A stretch of 28,546 bases of DNA. Origin: CAYTTA01 sp964440655. GTDB taxonomy: Bacteria; Bacteroidota; Rhodothermia; Balneolales; Balneolaceae. The stretch covers positions 1 to 28,546 of the forward strand of contig CAYTTA010000033.1 of assembly GCA_964440655.1 (NCBI GenBank), read 5' to 3'. The translations under genes were made by a program, and so were the position numbers. Below the pieces are notes generated by a model, which was not told where the DNA came from, ran no database searches, and saw only the letters and a program-made list of their open reading frames with translations. Each line of letters begins with the position of its first letter. The first letter of the stretch is position 1. Below, piece after piece: positions 1-8,152 of this stretch.

Positions 1-92
1 ACGGGCTCCGGTGGGCCGAACGGATGCACTACATCGGTCCGCAACCCAACCGGCTGAGTGAATTCATTGAACAGAATGCTGTTCCCATCTGA
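1..92 (+). CDS. C-terminal end of an unidentified gene (partial)
   Basis: An open frame enters from the left edge (first full codon at base 3) and ends at a TGA at 90-92. The 29 visible residues end in LSEFIEQNAVPI. They are too few to name a family. The gene is convergent with the universal stress gene, and the two stop codons lie only 17 bases apart. Confidence 0.4.
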   Translation, partial: GLRWAERMHYIGPQPNRLSEFIEQNAVPI

Positions 93-114
93 TAAAATTC
101 AAGGCATTATCAGG
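88..114. terminator. Possible shared hairpin between convergent genes
   Basis: A perfect 7-bp inverted repeat, CTGATAA (89-95) and TTATCAG (107-113), has an 11-base loop. It contains the stop codons of both convergent genes. There is no T-tract on either side and the stem is AT-rich, so this is at best a weak bidirectional terminator. Confidence 0.25.
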
Positions 115-997
115 GATTCAGGAAGAGTGGCACCTTTGTCTTTGTGATCAGATCGTGAGTGTTGGAACCGAAGGTCACGCGCCGCAGGGCAGAGACGGAG
201 TGGGCACCCAGCACCGTAAGGTCGATGTCCGACTCTGCCTGCCGTTCGAGAATCCGATCCGACGGTTTGCCACCCTGAACGATCTTCTGGACGATCCTCT
301 TGAACCCGTGCTCGTTCAGGTAGATCTCCGCCAGGGAGAGGATCGCTTCCCCTTTAATCTTCTCCTCCTCATCTCTCTCGGGAATCACCATGAGCAGCTC
401 GATCTCGATCTCCCGGTCGTGGGCCATCAGCTGGACGAAACTCTTGAGAGAGCGGGCAGCGGGAGAGCTTCCGTCAAAGGCGATCAGAACCTTTCGGGGT
501 TCACGGTAATCCTCGGTAACCACCAGGGTGGGGGCCACCCCGTCCTTGACCACCTTTGCCAGGGTTTTTGTCTCCATTTTCGGCTCATTGTAGAAGAAGT
601 GGGAGTCCCGGCCCAGAACCAGCAGATCGTGATACTTTGTCCCTTCGATGATCCGCTCGTAGGAGGCGCCTTCTCTCTGGATGGCTGTATGACGGATCCC
701 TTCTGCCTCTACCCGCTCCCTGAAGTCATTCAGCAGTTTCCAGGCCACATCCCGTGTCTCTTCGGAGAGTTCTTCCCACAGCCCGCGCGCATAATGGAGG
801 GCATCGATCTCGCCGCCGCCCACATTGAAGTAGATGTTGCTCGTGTCGACCACGGCCAGGCCGGTCAGCGAGGCATCAAATTTTTTGGCAAGCCAGATGG
901 CATACCGCGTGGCAACATGGGTGTCTTCACCGGGGTCCAGGGCGACCAGAATTCGTTTGATCATGGGATTGGAGATTGGGTTCACGTTCACATTCAA
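110..997 (-). CDS. Universal stress protein, tandem UspA domains
   Basis: A cytoplasmic protein of 295 residues with two consecutive UspA (alpha/beta Rossmann-like) domains, at about residues 12-160 and 165-295. Each begins with a typical first strand (KRILVALDPG; RKVLIAFDGS). The second domain ends with a recognisable nucleotide-loop-like segment, GAHSVSALRRVTFGS. The same region of the first domain (GRDSHFFYNEP) is diverged, so only one site may bind ATP. Tandem Usp proteins are stress and starvation factors of no fixed enzymatic activity. The family usually begins at MIKRILVALD, so the ATG ending at 964 (residue 12) may be the true start; neither start has a clear ribosome binding site. 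It diverges from the CBM9-like gene across a 174-base intergenic region in which I see no convincing regulator site. Confidence 0.9.
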   Translation of the reverse strand: MNVNVNPISNPMIKRILVALDPGEDTHVATRYAIWLAKKFDASLTGLAVVDTSNIYFNVGGGEIDALHYARGLWEELSEETRDVAWKLLNDFRERVEAEGIRHTAIQREGASYERIIEGTKYHDLLVLGRDSHFFYNEPKMETKTLAKVVKDGVAPTLVVTEDYREPRKVLIAFDGSSPAARSLKSFVQLMAHDREIEIELLMVIPERDEEEKIKGEAILSLAEIYLNEHGFKRIVQKIVQGGKPSDRILERQAESDIDLTVLGAHSVSALRRVTFGSNTHDLITKTKVPLFLNP

Positions 998-1171
998 TAT
1001 AGATCATAATCACTTTCACAACAACAGGTTGCCGCCTGCCGACCGTTTCCCCGTAGTAGAAGGGAACCATGGTTTTCCGTTTCATCATCCGTTAACTCAA
1101 TTGCGCTTTTAACTCATTCACTATAAGTTGCATCACCAGAAATTCAGAACTTTTTTCAGCGATCCATTTTA

Positions 1172-2311
1172 ATGACAGACTCTGCGACTCAGCACGAACT
1201 GACTTCTTCACGGCTCTTGTACCTCCTTCTTGCCATCCCTCTTTTTTTCCTGCCTGACGAAGCGCTTTCATTCCAGCGTAGTTTTCCCGAACCCGCCATC
1301 CCCTTCACTCCCACAACGACCGTGGTCTACCGGACTGCAGAGCCGCTCCGGATTGACGGGAGGCTGGACGAAGAGGCGTGGAACCGAACCAATTGGCTCG
1401 ATCCCTTTGTCCACATTACCGGAGAAGCAGCCGAACCGGAAGAGTACCGGACGCGGGTAAAGCTGCTCTGGGACGACAATTACCTCTATGTGGGGGCCGA
1501 GCTGACGGAGGAGCACATCTGGGGGACCATGACGGAACGGGACTCCCCGCTGCACCGCAACAACGCCTTTGAGATCTTCATCGATCCGGACGGGGACAGC
1601 CACAACTACATCGAGTTCCAGGTCAATGCACTCGGCACCATCATGGATCTTTTTCTGACCAAGCCCTATCGGGACGGGGGGCGAACCCTTAGTGACTGGA
1701 ATTTCCTCGATCATCAGGTGGCTGTAAGCGTGGACGGAGAGATCAACCGCCCGCAGCCGGGGGGGGATGAGAAGTGGACCGTCGAGATCGCTCTGCCCCT
1801 CCACGCCATTCAGGAAGCGGCTCCCGGAAGAGTCCCTTCCCCGGGGGATCAATGGAGAATCCAGTTTGCCCGTGCCCAGCGCTTTCTCGATGTGGTGGAC
1901 GGGGAGTACGTTCTTCGAAGACAGCCGGGATCGGATCGCGAAATGGGGGCGGACTACTGGAGCTGGGCGCCCCAGGGGTTGGTGAACCTTCACTACCCGG
2001 AGATGTGGGGATTCATGCAGTTTTCCGGCAGGGTGGCAGGAGAGGGGGAAGAGGAGTTCCGGCTTGATCCGGACGAACAGATCAAATGGGCTCTCCGAAG
2101 GGTCTACTACCGCCTGAAGGGACACCATCTCAACCACGGGGTCTATACCGATGATGCGTCCTTGCTTTCACTGGATGAAATCATCCGGGAGACACCCGGA
2201 TTTGATCCGGAAATCCGGTATACCAGAACACTTTTCGAAGTCACCGCCATGTCACGGGATGGGCAGAGCAGGTGGCACATCGACCAGTCCGGACGGATCT
2301 GGAAGCGGTGA
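1172..2311 (+). CDS. Secreted carbohydrate-binding family 9-like protein (long form)
   Basis: 379 residues. An N-terminal signal region (hydrophobic core about residues 15-32) is followed by a CBM9/DOMON-like beta-sandwich at about residues 50-290. That domain opens with the family signature LRIDGRLDEEAWNRT, continues with LLWDDNYLYVGAEL and FEIFIDPDGDSHNYIEF, and closes with WSPQ-like and PEMWGFMQF segments. The remaining roughly 90 residues form the helical tail usual for the 350-380-residue members found in Bacteroidota. Such proteins are predicted exported glycan- or ligand-binding modules; no catalytic activity is established. The start is an ATG without an obvious Shine-Dalgarno site. 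It lies just upstream of the symporter pair, and a shorter relative is encoded at 24956. Confidence 0.85.
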   Translation: MTDSATQHELTSSRLLYLLLAIPLFFLPDEALSFQRSFPEPAIPFTPTTTVVYRTAEPLRIDGRLDEEAWNRTNWLDPFVHITGEAAEPEEYRTRVKLLWDDNYLYVGAELTEEHIWGTMTERDSPLHRNNAFEIFIDPDGDSHNYIEFQVNALGTIMDLFLTKPYRDGGRTLSDWNFLDHQVAVSVDGEINRPQPGGDEKWTVEIALPLHAIQEAAPGRVPSPGDQWRIQFARAQRFLDVVDGEYVLRRQPGSDREMGADYWSWAPQGLVNLHYPEMWGFMQFSGRVAGEGEEEFRLDPDEQIKWALRRVYYRLKGHHLNHGVYTDDASLLSLDEIIRETPGFDPEIRYTRTLFEVTAMSRDGQSRWHIDQSGRIWKR

Positions 2312-2325
2312 ATCAGAAATCTTTT

Positions 2326-2352
2326 TTGACAATGAAGAGAAATTGGTATAAT
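2326..2352 (+). promoter_or_regulatory. Candidate sigma-70-like promoter for the symporter pair
   Basis: TTGACA (2326-2331) and TATAAT (2347-2352) are both exact matches to the general bacterial consensus. The TG at 2344-2345 forms an extended -10. The spacer is 15 bases, shorter than the usual 17. Transcription from here would start about 25 bases before the DUF4212 ATG. Bacteroidota housekeeping promoters normally look different (TTTG and TAnnTTTG), so activity is uncertain. Confidence 0.35.
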
Positions 2353-2384
2353 CGACCCGATAATTACCCCAAATATTGACTTAT

Positions 2385-2639
2385 ATGGATTCAAAAGCGA
2401 AACAGTACTGGAAACAGAACCTGCGACTTCTCACCATTTTGCTCATGGTCTGGTTTGTTGTTTCCTATGGGTTCGGCATCCTGCTTGTTGATCAGCTCAA
2501 CAACTTCCGTCTTGGAGGATTCGAGCTTGGATTCTGGTTCGCACAACAGGGTTCCCAGTACGTATTCGTCATCCTGATCTTCATCTATGTCTGGAAAATG
2601 AACCGTCTGGACAGGGAATTCGGATTTGACGAAGTATAA
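2385..2639 (+). CDS. DUF4212 protein, small subunit of a sodium/solute symporter
   Basis: 84 residues with two predicted membrane segments (about residues 14-36 and 52-72). The family's N-terminal pattern, KQYWKQNLRLLTILLMVWF, is visible. Between the helices is the conserved stretch FELGFWFAQQGSQYVFVILI, and the protein ends in a charged tail. DUF4212 proteins are regularly encoded directly upstream of VC_2705-type sodium:solute symporters and are thought to be their accessory subunit. The same arrangement is seen here, with the large subunit starting 89 bases downstream. I chose the ATG at 2385 over an in-frame TTG at 2376, because the family starts near this point and the TTG adds only three residues. 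Confidence 0.9.
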   Translation: MDSKAKQYWKQNLRLLTILLMVWFVVSYGFGILLVDQLNNFRLGGFELGFWFAQQGSQYVFVILIFIYVWKMNRLDREFGFDEV

Positions 2640-2728
2640 ATATTCTCCTGAACCCCTCTTCTCTCCGGTTGGCTGCCGGACCTGCTCTCGTCTGAATATT
2701 TTATAACCAAAAACGGCATCTGCGACCC

Positions 2729-4462
2729 ATGGACATTCAAGCGTGGACGTTTATCATCGTCGGAATCACATTCGCCCTCTACATCGGAATCGCCATCTGG
2801 GCCAAGGTGGCCACGACGAGTGATTTCTATATCGCCGGGAAGTCGGTCCCCCCTCTGGCCAACGGGATGGCCACGGCAGCCGACTGGATGTCGGCCGCCT
2901 CGTTCATCTCCCTGGCAGGGATCGTCTCTTTCATGGGATATGACGGTTCGGTCTATCTCATGGGCTGGACCGGCGGTTACGTCCTTCTCGCTCTTCTTCT
3001 GGCTCCCTACCTGAGGAAGTTCGGAAAATTCACCGTCCCCGCTTTTGTCGGGGACCGATACTATTCGAGTACCGCACGTGTGGTCGCGATCCTCTGTGCC
3101 ATCTTCATCTCTTTCACCTATGTGGCCGGGCAGATGAGAGGGGTCGGAATCGTCTTCTCCCGTTTTCTGGACATCGGGATCACCGAAGGGGTGATCGTCG
3201 GGATGATCATTGTCTTCTTTTACGCCGTACTCGGAGGGATGAAAGGGATTACCTACACACAGGTCGCCCAATATTGTGTGCTCATCTTCGCCTACCTGGT
3301 CCCGGTCATCTTCATCTCACTGATGATGACGGGCAATCCCTTCCCCCAGATTGGTTTCGGGAGCACGTTGGCGGACGGCTCCGGAGAATATCTGCTGGAC
3401 CGGCTCAACAATCTTCTGGTGGATCTCGGCTTCGATCAGTATACGGATGGATCCAAGTCGAAGGTCGACATCTTCTTCATCACCTTCGCGCTCATGGTGG
3501 GAACAGCCGGCCTGCCGCACGTCATCGTCCGGTTTTTCACCGTTCCCAAGGTGCGGGATGCCCGGATTTCGGCCGGTTATGCCCTGATCTTCATCGTGCT
3601 GCTTTACAGCACCGTCCCGGCTGTTGCCGTTTTTGTGCGGACCAATCTGGTCCAGTCGGTCTCTGAAGTTCCCTACACGCAGGTGCCCGAGTGGTTCCAC
3701 AACTGGGAAACAACAGGTCTGCTCGATTTTGATGACAAAAACGGTGACGGAAGGATCCAGTATTTGGAGGATGCGGGGCGTAACGAGCTGATCATCGATC
3801 CGGATATCCTGGTGCTTGCCAGTCCGGAGATCGCCGCTCTGCCCGCCTGGGTGGTGGGCCTGGTGGCGGCCGGTGGTCTTGCCTCTGCACTCTCCACGGC
3901 ATCCGGTCTGCTTCTTGTATTGGCCACCTCCATTTCACACGACCTGCTCAAGCGGACACTCGTTCCGACCCTCTCAGACAAACAGGAACTGACCATTGCC
4001 CGGATCACCATCTTCATGGCGGTTCTGGTGGCCGGATACTTTGGAATTAACCCCCCCGGTTTTGTCGCCGAGACGGTTGCATTCGCATTCGGACTCGCGG
4101 CCGCCTCTTTCTTCCCCGTCATCCTTCTCGGAATCTTCTACAAGCGGATGAACAAGGAGGGAGCGATAGCAGGGATGATTACGGGTGTGGTCTTCACGGC
4201 TTCCTATATCATCTACTTCACCTTTATAAACCCCGATGCGAACAACGCCAATAACTGGCTGTTCGGCATCTCGCCGCTCGGAATCGGAACACTGGGCATG
4301 CTGTTCAACTTCATCGTCTCCGTATTCGTCTCCCGATTCACCGCACCTCCTCCGGTCGAAATTCAGGAGCTGGTGGAAAACATCCGGATTCCCAGCGATG
4401 AGCGCAGAAAGGGGAATACGGATCCGAATTCGGTAGAGGCGGTCTCACCGCTGAGTGAGTAG
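2729..4462 (+). CDS. Sodium:solute symporter, VC_2705/ActP-like large subunit
   Basis: 577 residues, inner membrane, with about 13 predicted membrane helices. It has SSS family hallmarks: DFYIAGKSVPPLANGMATAADWMSAASF near the N terminus, then GGMKGITYTQVAQYCVL and GLASALSTASGLLLVLATSISHDLL. With the DUF4212 partner this identifies the acetate/pyruvate-type carboxylate symporter branch. A soluble loop at about residues 325-365 contains an EF-hand-like element, DDKNGDGRIQ (from D335). As I recall, this insertion is typical of the VC_2705 subfamily rather than unique here. The substrate cannot be read from sequence; a short-chain carboxylate is the best inference. It is probably cotranscribed with DUF4212. 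Confidence 0.9.
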   Translation: MDIQAWTFIIVGITFALYIGIAIWAKVATTSDFYIAGKSVPPLANGMATAADWMSAASFISLAGIVSFMGYDGSVYLMGWTGGYVLLALLLAPYLRKFGKFTVPAFVGDRYYSSTARVVAILCAIFISFTYVAGQMRGVGIVFSRFLDIGITEGVIVGMIIVFFYAVLGGMKGITYTQVAQYCVLIFAYLVPVIFISLMMTGNPFPQIGFGSTLADGSGEYLLDRLNNLLVDLGFDQYTDGSKSKVDIFFITFALMVGTAGLPHVIVRFFTVPKVRDARISAGYALIFIVLLYSTVPAVAVFVRTNLVQSVSEVPYTQVPEWFHNWETTGLLDFDDKNGDGRIQYLEDAGRNELIIDPDILVLASPEIAALPAWVVGLVAAGGLASALSTASGLLLVLATSISHDLLKRTLVPTLSDKQELTIARITIFMAVLVAGYFGINPPGFVAETVAFAFGLAAASFFPVILLGIFYKRMNKEGAIAGMITGVVFTASYIIYFTFINPDANNANNWLFGISPLGIGTLGMLFNFIVSVFVSRFTAPPPVEIQELVENIRIPSDERRKGNTDPNSVEAVSPLSE

Positions 4463-4549
4463 AACCGGCATGGAGTATTGCATGATCATTGACGGGTAAA
4501 ATCTCATACAGGCAGTAACAGGTATAAGTATTTGAGCTGTACAGACAGG

Positions 4550-6193
4550 ATGATGAAGGGAATGAGGACAGGGATGATGAAACGTAACATCCTGCCAGTG
4601 ATGCTTGCCGGGTTCGTTTTCACGCTGGGATCCTGCACAGGAAGCGCCCGGCTGGCGGGTGACAGGGATTCAGGCTTGTCGGATGCCGGCTGGACCGGTC
4701 ATCTGCTGCCTGGAGAATCCGCATCCCGGCTGGAGCCGCAATCCGGGGAAACCCGGCTCGTTGCAGATACCACCCGTCTTGAGGTGGGACCGGGGGCACA
4801 CCTGATCCGGATTACGGATCCGGAGCTCCCCCTTCATGTTGTGGCTCTCGAGTTCGACCTGACCCGGGAGGGAAACAGGCTGGAGATGGTTCTTGCTCAC
4901 GATGTACTCGATTCCGGTTTTGAATTTGTCCCTGACATGGCCCGCCGGAAGAGCCGTGAGGGCGAGCTGGTTATCGGTGCACTCAATGCGGACTATTTCG
5001 GAATCAGGGAGCCTGAAAACCCCTATACCTTTCTCTCCAACGGGATGATACAGAATGGCGAGATCGTCATGAGCGGTGATCGGGCACGAAGCTCTTTCGG
5101 AATGACCGGTGAGGGTCGTCCCTTTATCGGAAAACTGCTCTTTGACCTTCAGCTTGAGCTGCCCGACGGATTGCGCATACCGATCGACGGGGTAAACCGG
5201 GCACGGCAGGATCACTCGCTGATGCTCTACAACCACCATATCGGGAAGGGAACCCAGACCGATGCCTCGGGGGTGGAATGGCTTCTCCGGCCACTTGGAG
5301 AGGTTTTGCTGCAGCAGGACAATGTTTTTGAGGTCGTCCGGCGTGTGGAGAGAGCGGGGAACATGAACCTGCCCGCCGGAGGATTCTATGTGCTCAGCGC
5401 GGGAAGTGACTGGTTCAGCAAGCCGTCAGATCCTCTGGGAAGGCTTCGTGAAGGGGACCGGATCCGCATCCGGCTTAGTGTGGAACTTCAGACCGATCCG
5501 GAGAACGGGTCTGTTGCGGCATCCGGGGTCGATATTTCCCGGCCCGGGGGAGTTTCTCTGGTCACCGGGGGCGGTCCCCGGCTTCTTACGGATGGCCGGC
5601 ATTCTGCTGAAGATTTTGTTGATTACGAAGGGTTTGCCGAAAGCCACTCCGGCCGCCGCCACAACCGCTCTGCCGCAGGATTCAGCCGGGACAGCACCCG
5701 GATCTGGCTGGTAGCGGTCGATGGGCGTCAGCCCGAATTCAGCCGGGGGGCCACGATGGCAGAGCTGGCTCAGATCATGAGGGATCTGGGTGCCTGGAAT
5801 GCTGTCAATCTCGACGGAGGAGGCTCCACCACTCTGGTGGTGAGGGAGAGGATGGTGAACCGTCATGATACTCTCGGAACCCGGAGAGCGGTGGCCAATG
5901 CTCTTCTGGCTGTCAACGGGGATGCGTTCAATCAGCTCGCAGACCGGATTCTCATCCGCCCTGTCACTTCTTCAGACGCGGAAGCAGCGAAAAGGTTGGA
6001 GGCGGTGGTTGTTGACCGGTGGGGCTTTGAACTCGATGTGGACCCGAAGGAGATCGTCTGGTCGATCGGGAGCCCGGGCAATCAGGAGCACCGGGGAAAA
6101 ACATTCACACTCTCCTCTTCGGAAGTTTCCCGATCTCCGGTTACTGTCCGCTACCGGGGGGTGACTGCGAGAGTTCCCGCCGGCCGGAATTGA
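4550..6193 (+). CDS. Phosphodiester glycosidase (NAGPA-domain) lipoprotein
   Basis: 547 residues from the ATG at 4550. A lipoprotein signal ends in the lipobox LGSC (Cys29), so the mature protein is probably membrane-anchored in the periplasm or at the surface. The core is an NAGPA/DUF2233 domain running to about residue 450, identified by the near-invariant motif NLDGGGSTT (N420) and by the preceding ATMAELAQIMRDLGAWNAV. Human NAGPA removes GlcNAc from phosphodiester-linked GlcNAc-P-mannose. Bacterial relatives act on phosphodiester-linked sugars in envelope or capsule polymers, and some are uncharacterised. About 90 residues after the motif look like an Ig-like or BIG-type C-terminal module. 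The start is ambiguous: ATGs at 4553, 4562, 4574 and 4577 are in frame, and 4574 also gives a normal lipoprotein signal. Confidence 0.85.
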   Translation: MMKGMRTGMMKRNILPVMLAGFVFTLGSCTGSARLAGDRDSGLSDAGWTGHLLPGESASRLEPQSGETRLVADTTRLEVGPGAHLIRITDPELPLHVVALEFDLTREGNRLEMVLAHDVLDSGFEFVPDMARRKSREGELVIGALNADYFGIREPENPYTFLSNGMIQNGEIVMSGDRARSSFGMTGEGRPFIGKLLFDLQLELPDGLRIPIDGVNRARQDHSLMLYNHHIGKGTQTDASGVEWLLRPLGEVLLQQDNVFEVVRRVERAGNMNLPAGGFYVLSAGSDWFSKPSDPLGRLREGDRIRIRLSVELQTDPENGSVAASGVDISRPGGVSLVTGGGPRLLTDGRHSAEDFVDYEGFAESHSGRRHNRSAAGFSRDSTRIWLVAVDGRQPEFSRGATMAELAQIMRDLGAWNAVNLDGGGSTTLVVRERMVNRHDTLGTRRAVANALLAVNGDAFNQLADRILIRPVTSSDAEAAKRLEAVVVDRWGFELDVDPKEIVWSIGSPGNQEHRGKTFTLSSSEVSRSPVTVRYRGVTARVPAGRN

Positions 6194-6222
6194 GGAAAAG
6201 CCCGCCTCTGGGTTTATAATTT

Positions 6223-6285
6223 TTCCGGAAGAATTCCGCAGGATCACAGTCGCATTCTGAAGAAGCACCGTCGCATTCCGAAGGA
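6223..6285. repeat. Short repeats and a palindrome upstream of the sigma gene
   Basis: In the 214-base space before the ECF sigma gene, a 16-base element, GTCGCATTCTGAAGAA (6249-6264), is repeated as GTCGCATTCCGAAGGA (6270-6285). The copies match at 14 of 16 bases and are offset by 21 bases, two helical turns. Just upstream is a palindromic TTCCGGAAGAATTCCG (6223-6238) sharing the TTCnGAA core. This could be a regulator site; no family is recognised. The rest of the interval is AT-rich before the start codon. Confidence 0.35.
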
Positions 6286-6407
6286 TAGAGACCGGGCTGC
6301 AGTGGCTCCTTCCGGCTTCCTGGAAAAAATGGTTGCATCTCTTGAATGGATTGAATAATTAAAAAAGAGGGTGCTTCGGAACAGGAATCAAGAGAGGAGC
6401 CGGGGCC

Positions 6408-6812
6408 ATGGTATTTCTAGAGAAACAGGAACGCAAGAGAAAAGCGGGTGATGAGACCATTCTGGCAAGGAACATCCGGAACGGGGATGTCCGGTCCTTT
6501 GAGATTCTCTATCAGCGCTACCACCGGCAGCTTCACAATCTGGCCGTAAAATACCTGAAACAGCAGGTTCTGGCAGAGGATGCGGTTCAGGAGATCTATC
6601 TCAAGATCTGGCTCCACAGGGAGGAGCTGGATGAACTCCGGTCGGTCAAGGGGCTGCTCTTCACCATGATGAGAAATCATCTTCTGAATCGGCTCCGGGA
6701 TCAGAAAAGAGAGATCCTGTCGGGATACCGGGCCGATATGGCGGTAGGGGGCGTTTCGGTCATGGCGGAAAAAATGCGGGATATTTCGGGTGGGTGCATA
6801 ATCTGGATGTAG
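6408..6812 (+). pseudogene. ECF RNA polymerase sigma factor, truncated after region 2
   Basis: 134 codons. Sigma region 2 is complete at about residues 30-100: SFEILYQRYHRQLHNLA, AEDAVQEIYLKIWLHREEL (the core-RNAP-binding motif), and TMMRNHLLNRLRDQKRE. A full ECF sigma factor is about 180-200 residues with a helix-turn-helix region 4. Here the reading frame leaves the family near residue 125 and stops at 6810-6812, so the -35 recognition domain is absent. From about base 6785, another frame encodes the tail of an NHL-propeller protein, showing that the gene was joined to foreign coding sequence. A good ribosome binding site (GAGAGGAG, 6391-6397 region) precedes the ATG. The SpoIIE-like or cofactor function of a region-2 fragment is not supported; it is probably non-functional. 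Confidence 0.8.
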
Positions 6813-6886
6813 ATTCACAGGGAAATATTTATACTGCCGAGGTCGAAGAAGGAAAACGGGTTCAGAAGTTTATCCGGGTAAATTAG
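6785..6886 (+). pseudogene. C-terminal remnant of an NHL-repeat six-bladed propeller protein
   Basis: In a frame different from the sigma fragment, 33 codons end at the TAG at 6884-6886. They read FGWVHNLDVDSQGNIYTAEV followed by EEGKRVQKF. This is the typical last blade of NHL-repeat/6-bladed beta-propeller proteins (H-x-I/L-x-VD-x-x-GN-x-Y-x-AEV and a closing RVQKF). No start codon or earlier blades are present; the rest of the gene was lost at the junction with the sigma gene. The following 128 bases up to 7015 hold no gene I can support. Confidence 0.7.
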
Positions 6887-7014
6887 GGGTACCGGCAGAT
6901 GCGCCGGGGCGCATTTGGAGGGCACTCTTCCGATATCTGCGGAGGTGTGGATCCTCTTCTCTCCTCCCCCGGAAAACGAAACCCGCTCAGAAGAATCAAA
7001 ACGGAGAATCTTAC

Positions 7015-8145
7015 ATGTTCCATCAATCTACTAACCTGTTGCTCCTTTTCACGGTTTTCATTCTGTGGGCCGGGTGCTCGGCAGTGCAGACCGAAAAGGA
7101 GATTCTCTACATCGCTTCGGGTGATGGGCTGGTCGTTCTTGAATTTGACCGGAATGCCCGGGAGTTCCATCCGATCCAGACCGTGACGGAACGGACGGGT
7201 GGTTTCCACTGGATCCATCCCAACGGGGAGTTCCTCTACTCGATCACCGGACGGGTGAACCCCAACAGTGATCATGGCGGAGTTGCCGCCTACCGGATCG
7301 ACCAGCAGTCGGGAGAACTCACCTTTCTCAATATCCAGTCGACCGGAGGGCGCGGACCTGCTCATGTGAGCGTCGATCCGCTGGGTCGGTTTGTCTATGT
7401 CTCCAACTACGGGGGAGGAAGTGTGAGCTCTTTTGCCATCCGGGATGACGGTACCCTGAGTGAGGCGGTAAGCGTCATCCAGCACGAGGGGAGCAGCATC
7501 AATGAACGTCGCCAGGACAAACCCTATGCCCATTCGACCATTCCCTCGCCTGACGGTCGGTTTGTCTACACCTCCGATCTGGGTACGGACAAGATCAACA
7601 TCTATGCGGTGGACCAGCAGACCGGAGCGCTCTCTCCGGCCGAAGTTCCCTGGGTGGAGGTGGAGCCGGGATCGGGGCCGCGGCACTTCCGGTTCCATCC
7701 GGAGAAACCCTACGCCTACTCGGTCGACGAGCTCTCCTCCACCGTGACGGTGATGAGCTTCAACTCCACCAATGGTGCGCTTGAGGTGATCCAGAGAGTC
7801 GATATGATTCCGGAGTGGTGGAACGGGGTGAGCTACAGCGCCGACATCCACATCTCGCCGGACGGGCAGTTTCTCTATGCATCCAACCGGGGTCATGACA
7901 GCCTGGCGATCTACCGGATCCTGGAGAACGGACATCTGGAGCTGCTGGGGCATGAGCCGACCCGTGGTGGACATCCCAGAAACTTCGGAATCGATGCACA
8001 CGGGGAGTATGTTTTTGTGCTGAACCGGGACAGCGACAACAACCTCGTTCTTTTCGAGCGGGATCAGCAGACCGGCATGCTCTCCTTCACAGGCGTACAG
8101 ATGCGCATTCCCAGAGCGATCTGTGTCACCCAGAAATTTTTATGA
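7015..8145 (+). CDS. Lactonase family (6-phosphogluconolactonase-type) seven-bladed propeller lipoprotein
   Basis: 376 residues. A signal sequence ends at Cys21 (LWAGC; Trp at -3 is unusual, but the Cys is well placed). It is followed by seven repeats of the lactonase (PF10282) propeller. Characteristic segments are GRGPAHVSVDPLGRFVYVSNYGGGSVSSF, SPDGRFVYTSDLGTDKI and GSGPRHFRFHPEKPYAYSVDE; the last blade is FGIDAHGEYVFVLNRDSDNN. Cytoplasmic members hydrolyse 6-phosphogluconolactone. This exported version more probably opens non-phosphorylated sugar lactones, or other lactones, in the periplasm; that is inference. The next gene, a sugar-dehydrogenase-like protein, starts 7 bases after its stop, so dehydrogenase and lactonase are probably made together. 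Confidence 0.88.
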   Translation: MFHQSTNLLLLFTVFILWAGCSAVQTEKEILYIASGDGLVVLEFDRNAREFHPIQTVTERTGGFHWIHPNGEFLYSITGRVNPNSDHGGVAAYRIDQQSGELTFLNIQSTGGRGPAHVSVDPLGRFVYVSNYGGGSVSSFAIRDDGTLSEAVSVIQHEGSSINERRQDKPYAHSTIPSPDGRFVYTSDLGTDKINIYAVDQQTGALSPAEVPWVEVEPGSGPRHFRFHPEKPYAYSVDELSSTVTVMSFNSTNGALEVIQRVDMIPEWWNGVSYSADIHISPDGQFLYASNRGHDSLAIYRILENGHLELLGHEPTRGGHPRNFGIDAHGEYVFVLNRDSDNNLVLFERDQQTGMLSFTGVQMRIPRAICVTQKFL

Positions 8146-8152
8146 CATCACC

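Noticed and set aside
1092..1127. TTGCGC/TATAAG and repeated TTAACTCA as a promoter for the CBM9-like gene
   Set aside because: The match is weak and the spacer short; it is indistinguishable from chance in an AT-rich intergenic stretch.
3725..3770. EF-hand-like loop in the symporter as a novel fusion
   Set aside because: The DKNGDGRIQ loop is, as I recall, a normal feature of the VC_2705 symporter subfamily.
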